A stretch of DNA of 64,000 nucleotides from Sporodiniella umbellata (Eukaryota > Mucoromycota > Mucoromycetes > Mucorales > Rhizopodaceae). Every line of letters starts with the position of its first letter. Position 1 is the stretch's first letter. Shown piece by piece: positions 58,964-64,000 of the stretch. Location: NCBI GenBank assembly GCA_025677835.1, contig JAIXMR010000076.1, positions 62,001-126,000 on the forward strand, given 5' to 3'. The position numbers and the translations under genes are program-made. A model generated the notes under the pieces. It had not been told where the DNA came from and searched no databases. It worked only from the letters and a program-made list of their open reading frames with translations.

Positions 58964-59641
58964 TTAGAGTTGTAGACCTTCCCCATTCCAATCCAACAAT
59001 GCATCAAAAGAAGTATCGTAAAGACTTGAGATAGAGTCTTCGTCTGTCGATAAAGAGGGGGAAAGGATAGGCGATGTGATCGGTTGAGATTCTGTACTCG
59101 TTGCTTGTTGAACAGCCTCCGCTGCAGGGAAAAGGAACGTTATTCAAGAGGTTTTTCTCTATTGCCATTGGGTGGATGGAAAGTGAGTTTTGAAAAAAGG
59201 GGCGTTTCTTAACCTTTAGAGAAACCACTCGCGTAGTGCCTTCTTCACGATCCGTGCTGAATCGCAAAAGTCATTCAACAAGAAAGGAGTACTGAATTTC
59301 ATCTGTGACTGTAAAGCCACACAGTGTTGACTGATCGCTTCGAGTTGACTGGCCAACCATTTGTTTTGGTCTTCCAAAGTTCTCATCTTTTTCTTGGCTT
59401 GATCATTTTCTTGTTCGAGCTGCTTATTCTTGGTTTCCAGGTCGGTCACATAACGTCGCTTCTTGTCTCTGGATTCTTGAGCAGCAGCCCGGTTGCGTAG
59501 AATTCTTTCTTTTGTTTTTTGGTCTTTCTCTTCCAGTGACACCCTTGACTTTTTAGGGGCCACGACAGCAGGCATAGGCAATGGCTCCATAGGAAAATCA
59601 ACCGGTAGAGATAAGAGTTGAGTGATTAAATCGTTGGTCAT
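58964..59641 (-). CDS. HAC1: HAC1/XBP1-like bZIP transcription factor
   Basis: Candidate master regulator of the unfolded protein response. Exon 1 is 59641-59257 and exon 2 is 59121-58964; joined they encode 180 aa. The bZIP basic region (residues 29-65: KTKERILRNRAAAQESRDKK) closely resembles Hac1 (ERILRNRRAA-QSR-KK) and is followed by a leucine zipper (LETKNKQLEQENDQAKKKM). Exon 2 gives a short acidic tail (STDEDSISSLYDTSFDALLD, then WNGEGLQL), similar to Hac1 activation tails. Unspliced, the frame ends 14 codons past the junction. The junction lacks a good GT donor and is treated separately as a possible Ire1-spliced intron. A conventional alternative exists (GTGAAG donor at 59250 with the AG at 59119-59118), giving a nearly identical protein. 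The start is the ATG at 59641. Confidence 0.85.
59122..59256 (-). promoter_or_regulatory. Candidate Ire1-type (non-spliceosomal) intron in the HAC1-like mRNA
   Basis: This 135-nt segment separates the bZIP exon from the acidic tail. Its 5' edge lies in a hairpin (59264-59248), CGATT-CAGCACG-GATCG, with cleavage expected at CAG^CACG. Its 3' edge lies in TCC-CTGCAGC-GGA (59130-59118), cleaved CTGCAG^C, the same 7-nt loop I recall for the XBP1 3' site. Removal gives TCA G|CG GAG, in frame (phase 1). This is inference from sequence; the 3' edge also looks like an ordinary CAG acceptor. Confidence 0.5.
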
Positions 59642-60149
59642 TTTAAAAAAATGGATTGAACAAAACAAAGAAGAATCGTTGAAAGCTTGTTATATGGTTT
59701 TTTTTTTTTTTTTTTTGTACGGTTTTTTTTTTTTTTAAAGAGATAAAAAGAATCCACCACCCAATGGCAATATTAATTTCTTTAAAAAAGGTTTAGAAAT
59801 TTCAAACTAAAGAGAAAAAAAAAAAAAAAACCTAAAAAAAAAGAAAACTAAAAGAGTGATTTTATAATCTACCCCGATCCAATCATCGCTTTCCACTTGT
59901 TCGGTTATTGGAAGGCACTTGCTGCGGAATGTCTCTGGCCATGACGTAGGTGTTGTTTTGAATGGCCGCCATTTAGGCTTTTTTTTTTTTGGGTAGGTCC
60001 TATGAAAATAAGCCACGAGTCCAGAGAGAGAAAGAAAGTTTATTTGGGATCAATAATAATAATAATAAAAAAGAAAAAAACATGCATCATAAAATCTATA
60101 AAAAGAAACAAGGAAAGGGATGGGAAAGAATATACATAGTAGTTTTGAC
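59642..60149. other. Intergenic region between HAC1-like and FSP1-like genes
   Basis: About 500 bp, head to tail on the minus strand. It contains T-runs (59698-59716, 59725-59736) in the HAC1-like 5' region and A-runs at about 59817-59840. An open stretch of about 69 codons at 59807-60016 (minus) contains TTPTSWPETFRSKCLPITEQ and might be a small exon, but nothing connects to it. Confidence 0.4.
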
Positions 60150-62000
60150 TTAATGCGCTATGGAAGAGTTATTTTTTAAAGAGAGGGTATGGAGCGAGGC
60201 GGTCAGGCTGTCTTCTCTTTTGATAGGTGGAGGAGGAGGGGAGAGTCGATTGGAAGTGAGTGTGGAAGAAGAGTCAAGGAGGCGGATGACTTCCCCACCA
60301 TAGGTGAAATGTTCAAAGAGAAGGCCTTGGAGTGATTGTAGGCCAGGCGAGGCAGTCGATGATGCATGTTCAGAGAGCTGACCGGTGCTGACCTTTTTTC
60401 TTAGGGAAGGCGAGCTTGCCCTTGAGACGAGTGAGGAACGGCTGGAGGGAACCGAACGACTGCCGGGTAGATCGAGACGTCGTGGCAAGCGACCCAAGAC
60501 TTGAGAAGAATGAATGGAACCTTGACCTTGAACGATGTTAAGAAACTGTTGTTCATCAAAATACTTGAGAGCAGCCCAGGAAGGGTTTAAGAATGAGAAC
60601 TTTTTCTTGATTGCGTTGAGGTTTTCTAATAAAGAGTTGAGCTGGAAACGATGGTATATAAAAAAGACTTACGTTTGCCAATCCCACCGTTTTCCAACAT
60701 GCCATGCAGAGGGCGATCGGGAGCAGGCAAGGTACCTTTACTGCCTTGTTTGAGTGGCTGTTTGCCTTTGACAAGCCGACAGATATTTCTGGCGATACAA
60801 ACCCCCGAGATGGTGGCTGCATAGCCTGTCTTTTCTTCCACCACGTTGGTGACATCGCCACCGGCAAAGATATGTGGGTATTTCCAACCGTCCAATTGAA
60901 GGGTGGATTTGACCCGGATCCGACCCCAGCTGTCCAGACAGTCACTCAGGCCGGTGTCGGTCGCGTGCGATAAGAGACCGCTATTGGGACGTGTGCCGGT
61001 CGCAAAGAAGACCTTGTCGTAGTTGGAATAAGTACGGCCACTCGAGCCCAGGTAGACGTTGGCCCCGGTGCTATCAAAATCAATCATCTTTTCGTTACAC
61101 ACCACTTCGACCCCGAGTTCCTCGAGGTATTTGCGCGCCATGGTCTGTTGACGCGGTTCGCTACGATGCACCACGTTCGTATGGGAGTCTACCAGGGTCA
61201 CCCATTTCTTGGGGTGGGCGCCTGGAAACGTATGTTGGGAGATTTCCGAAGCCAGTTCACAGCCTACTAAACCACCCCCTACACGCGTCAGTGAGCTCTC
61301 GGGGATCGTCCCTTGCCTTACCAATGATCAACACGCGTCTCGCCTTGAGTAATTCCAGGTAGGTGTCTTCCAGGCCAGACATACGATAGAGAGAAGAGGT
61401 ATCGGCCGATTTCAATTGGGAGGCATAAGCACTCCCCGTGGCCAGGACGAGATAATCAAAATCCACCTAGACTTTTGGGGATCAGTCCAAAGAGAAGAAA
61501 AAATATCTCACTTACCGTCTCCCCGTTCACCAACAGACGTTTCCCTTCGTTACTAATCTCTTCTGTATAACCGATAATGACACGCCCCTGTTTTACGTAA
61601 GCGTCGTGTCGCACTCTTAAAGAACTCGATTGGTCCGGATGAACTATCTTTCGTACAATCCCCGGGGTATATTCAAATGCATCTAGTATCGTTCTGAGTT
61701 TCGATCCGTCGGTGTGTATATTTTACCTTTGGTATCAATCAGGGTCACATAAAAACGTGGCATTTGATCCAGAATTGAAGCCACGGTGAATCCCTTGATG
61801 ATAGGTGTGAGCGAAGGTTGGACTGTTTTCTATTGACCGTACTGTTTTCTATTTACCGTAAAGCCACCACCGACCACAGCCACCCTCACCTGGTTGGATT
61901 GAATCGTGGCCGGTTGGATGGTACTAGAGAAATGTCAGTTCAAAGGAAAGAGAGAGAGAGAGAGAGGTCTGTGTGACGCTTACTCGAGTGGGACGGCCAT
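60150..62000 (-). CDS. AIF/FSP1-like FAD-dependent NAD(P)H oxidoreductase with Ser-rich tail
   Basis: Pyridine-nucleotide-disulphide oxidoreductase of the AIFM2/AMID group. Exons: 62000-61984, 61923-61857, 61793-61727, 61682-61516, 61466-61322, 61278-60673 and 60625-60150, giving 514 aa, frame closed. The FAD-binding start is VAVVGGGFTGFTVASILDQM, followed by YVTLIDTKDAFEYTPGIVRK. The second dinucleotide fold is RVLIIGGGLVGCELASEISQ. The FAD end motif is HIFAGGDVTNVVEEKTGYAA. Family members reduce quinones at membranes; in animals FSP1 suppresses lipid peroxidation. About 110 residues after WAALKYFDEQQFL are Ser/Pro-rich, which is unusual. The last intron is accepted at TTATTAG to fit phase 1. 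Confidence 0.85.
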
Positions 62001-62055
62001 TGTTTGAAAGAAGGCTAACAATTTTTGATTCTAAACAACTGTCAATACATGAGAC

Positions 62056-62472
62056 CTATCCAAACGTGGGACGTACTAGAGTAGAAAGCACTTGGGCTTC
62101 TGTTTCTTCCAGAATCGTGACTGCATCCACACGGTCTACAATGGCCCATTGCAATGCCTGGATAGCGTCCTTGACCGTCGCTTGGGTGGTGACGGAGAGT
62201 TCAAGGGGTGAACCTTTGGCAAGGAAGGTCTTGTAGATACGGTGTAAGGCTGCCTCGGCTGCTTTTGGGTCGTGTTCATGCTTTAATTGAGTCAAGGCTT
62301 CGATAAACAATAGGTTTTCGTGAGACCAGCTCTCTCTCAGAAAAGCTTCAAAAGAACACAACAGTTTGGGGTTCGATAACACTTGTTGTAACGTATAAGG
62401 TGAGAAACTCGCTTCATTCGAACATGTACTGGCGGTATCCAAGGATGACGTCGATTTTGAATGCTGTGACAT
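62056..62472 (-). CDS. RGS-domain protein
   Basis: Regulator of G-protein signalling, 138 aa with no intron. After a short Ser/Thr-rich N-terminus the RGS box runs from SPYTLQQVLSNPKLLCSFEA and FLRESWSHENLLFIEALTQL to IYKTFLAKGSPLELSVT, ending near DAVTILEETEAQVLSTLVRP. RGS boxes speed GTP hydrolysis by G-alpha. I chose the ATG at 62472, since the longer frame upstream translates T-runs. The stop is only 55 bp from the ATG of the FSP1-like gene on the same strand, so the latter's promoter would have to overlap this gene. No membrane or DEP domain is present. Confidence 0.82.
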   Translation of the reverse strand: MSQHSKSTSSLDTASTCSNEASFSPYTLQQVLSNPKLLCSFEAFLRESWSHENLLFIEALTQLKHEHDPKAAEAALHRIYKTFLAKGSPLELSVTTQATVKDAIQALQWAIVDRVDAVTILEETEAQVLSTLVRPTFG

Positions 62473-63006
62473 GGTTTCAAAAATAAAAGGAAAGGAAAGG
62501 TAAAGAAAAAGGAGAGAGAAAACAAACAAAACTATATATATTAAAAAAAAAAAAAAAATTTTTTTTTTTTTCCATGTCATTGTTTCATAGATTATCAAAA
62601 CCTATTCACCTTTTCAACCTACTCTTATGGATGAACCCCGCTCAAACCAGGGCAGTCTCAGTGATGGCCATTGACTTGATAAAAAAAAAAAATTGACTCC
62701 AGAATCATGAAATGGCATGATTATTTTGACCTATCAGATCACCCAATCCAGACATTGTGTTCCCCCACTCTTTTCTAGAGACAGTAACCGGCTTACTTGA
62801 CAAGTAATAAAAAAGTCCTTTTTAAAGAAAGGAGAGGGGGGAAAGAACGTGGTTTAGAAACGATTGGTAAAAAAAAAAAAAAAAAAAAAAAAGATGGCTT
62901 AACACCCTTGTTATTGTTTTCTATGTAGGTATAAAATGACGCTTTACTATTCGTATGAATAAAATTTTGGTCAAGACTGAACATGAAAAACTCCTCGTGA
63001 ACAGGC

Positions 63007-63049
<43 letters not shown>

Positions 63050-63265
63050 GAGAGAGAGAGAGAGAGAGCTTAAACAAGATAGGCTGTGGCTTTGTATCGG
63101 TGTAAAAGGATCGATTCTATGTTTCTAGAAAGAGAGGGTTACACGTATTCAGGGTGAAAAGCGATAGAATGCAAGACGGAGGATAGATTCTGCAAGACAA
63201 AAAAAAAAAAAAAATTTTTTTTTTTTGGTGATAGATTTTTTTTATTTTTTTTGAACAGAAGGGTT
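62473..63265. other. Intergenic region rich in homopolymers
   Basis: About 790 bp on the minus-strand run. Notable tracts are an A16/T12 junction (62542-62571) near the RGS start, A-runs at 62869-62892 and 63015-63039, a (GA)n run at about 63050-63068, and an A16/T10 junction (63199-63226). No gene. Confidence 0.5.
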
Positions 63266-64000
63266 TTAGTTTGACGTATGATGTGGCATATAATGTTTGT
63301 TATCAGGAGTCATTGAACGACCAGCGTCAAGGGAATTGGCATCCAAAGAAGAAAGAGGGGGAGGATGAGAGTGATGGGTGGTATCGTTTTGTGAACGCAT
63401 GTAGCCATAATAAGGACCTGAAGAGGGATGGTAACGAGGATCGTTGGCTTGTTCTTTTGTGTTACAGGCCGGGGTTTCTGTCCAATAGGGCTTTCCTTCC
63501 TGATGAGGCGGGTAAGCTTCAGAAGCGGTGGGAGTGGCCTGTTGCGAGGCAGGGTTAAGTGGAGGAGGGTGGTGTGGCGGTGGAGGGTAGTAGGGTTCGT
63601 TGGGTGCGCTGTGGGTGGTGGGCGGTGGCATAGAGTAAGGGTGCATCATGTAGCCTGCGGTGCGTGGTGGAGCAGCAGCAGTAGCAGCAGCAGCAGGGGG
63701 GGGATGATGGCTATCCTCTTCACGCGCTGTGTGGGTTGGGTGGTGGGCAGGATTGATGTGATAACCGACAGGATAAGGGTAACCCCCTTGAGAAGAGGGG
63801 GGATAAGACGCGTAGGGATAATCGGGACCATGGCTTCCCCCTGCGCTAAGAGAGTAACGCGAGGGTAGATAGCGTTCTTCGGTGGCGCTGGCGGGGGTAG
63901 GCGAGGGGGGACCGACGGGAAAAGGGGATGCCATGGAGGGGATGCCGGCATCCATACTGCGGTAACGCGTATGTGAATCCGCGTAATGGCCCGGACTTCG
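63266..64000 (-). CDS. C-terminal part of a Pro/Tyr/His-rich protein (partial)
   Basis: The frame is open from the window edge to a stop at 63266, about 244 codons, so the N-terminus lies outside. The sequence is low-complexity: PYASYPPSSQGGYPYPVGYH, a His/Pro/Ala stretch with six-plus alanines, PYYPPPPHHPPPLNPASQQ and a polar end (MTPDNKHYMPHHTSN). No domain is visible. Such tails are common in fungal transcription factors, whose DNA-binding domain would be upstream, but that is a guess. Base composition is unusually GC-rich for this window. Confidence 0.6.
   Translation of the reverse strand, partial: RSPGHYADSHTRYRSMDAGIPSMASPFPVGPPSPTPASATEERYLPSRYSLSAGGSHGPDYPYASYPPSSQGGYPYPVGYHINPAHHPTHTAREEDSHHPPPAAAATAAAPPRTAGYMMHPYSMPPPTTHSAPNEPYYPPPPHHPPPLNPASQQATPTASEAYPPHQEGKPYWTETPACNTKEQANDPRYHPSSGPYYGYMRSQNDTTHHSHPPPLSSLDANSLDAGRSMTPDNKHYMPHHTSN

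Overview
The window looks like nuclear DNA of a filamentous, early-diverging fungus, most likely a mucoralean (Mucoromycota). The evidence is AT-rich intergenic DNA with many homopolymer runs, genes rich in short (about 50-130 nt) GT-AG introns, and typical fungal proteins: GH47 mannosidase, GT62 mannosyltransferase, fungal homeobox, Hac1-like bZIP, Pho85 kinase. Some genes are kept in mucoralean fungi but lost in budding yeast, such as the complex I factor IND1, an FSP1/AIF-like oxidoreductase and a UBE2T-type E2. The lineage is inferred. No rRNA, tRNA, CRISPR array or intact transposon was recognised.

Layout. 0-12.8 kb: LSM2 (-), an HSF transcription factor (+), a small spliced orphan (+), a 3.8 kb AT-rich stretch with decayed coding fragments, then a dense group: TFIIIC triple-barrel subunit (-), QCR9 (+), IND1 (-), LST8 (+) and PIG-H (-). 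12.8-18.0 kb: gene desert. 18-36 kb: a 1418-residue coiled-coil protein, a TSTD2/TrhO-type rhodanese (-), RPS10, an MCT-type transporter, a UBE2T-like E2 with a long tail, a peroxisomal enoyl-CoA isomerase ending in SKL, a pepsin-like protein, V-ATPase subunit c (-) and a small acidic orphan. 36.9-46.7 kb: a head-to-tail run on the + strand (PEX16, GT62, CSE1, CAF-1 p60) facing a convergent homeobox gene. 46.7-50.6 kb: mostly non-coding. 50.6-64 kb: LEU5-type carrier (-), GH47 (-), anillin-like C2/PH protein (+), PRL phosphatase (+), POP7 (-), PHO85 (+), HAC1-like bZIP (-), FSP1-like oxidoreductase (-), RGS protein (-) and a truncated Pro/Tyr/His-rich protein (-).

Most genes are housekeeping and form no operon-like unit. 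Themes recur: peroxisome (PEX16, SKL isomerase), mitochondrion (QCR9, IND1, LEU5), GPI/glycan/ER (PIG-H, GH47, GT62, HAC1) and nutrient signalling (LST8, PHO85, V-ATPase). Exon models were built by hand from frame, splice motifs and family knowledge; where phases agree and the total length is a multiple of three they are firm.

The most notable observation is the HAC1-like gene. Its two reading-frame halves are separated by 135 nt with no good canonical donor at the join. They are bounded by two small hairpins whose loops resemble Ire1 cleavage sites (CAG^CACG and CTGCAG^C), and excision there restores the frame. Other points of interest are four micro-exons (9-16 nt), a GC-AG intron, a coding exon consisting of ATG alone, a SUMO-interacting-motif-like tail on the UBE2T homologue, and a pepsin homologue with a DTS first motif and almost no propeptide.
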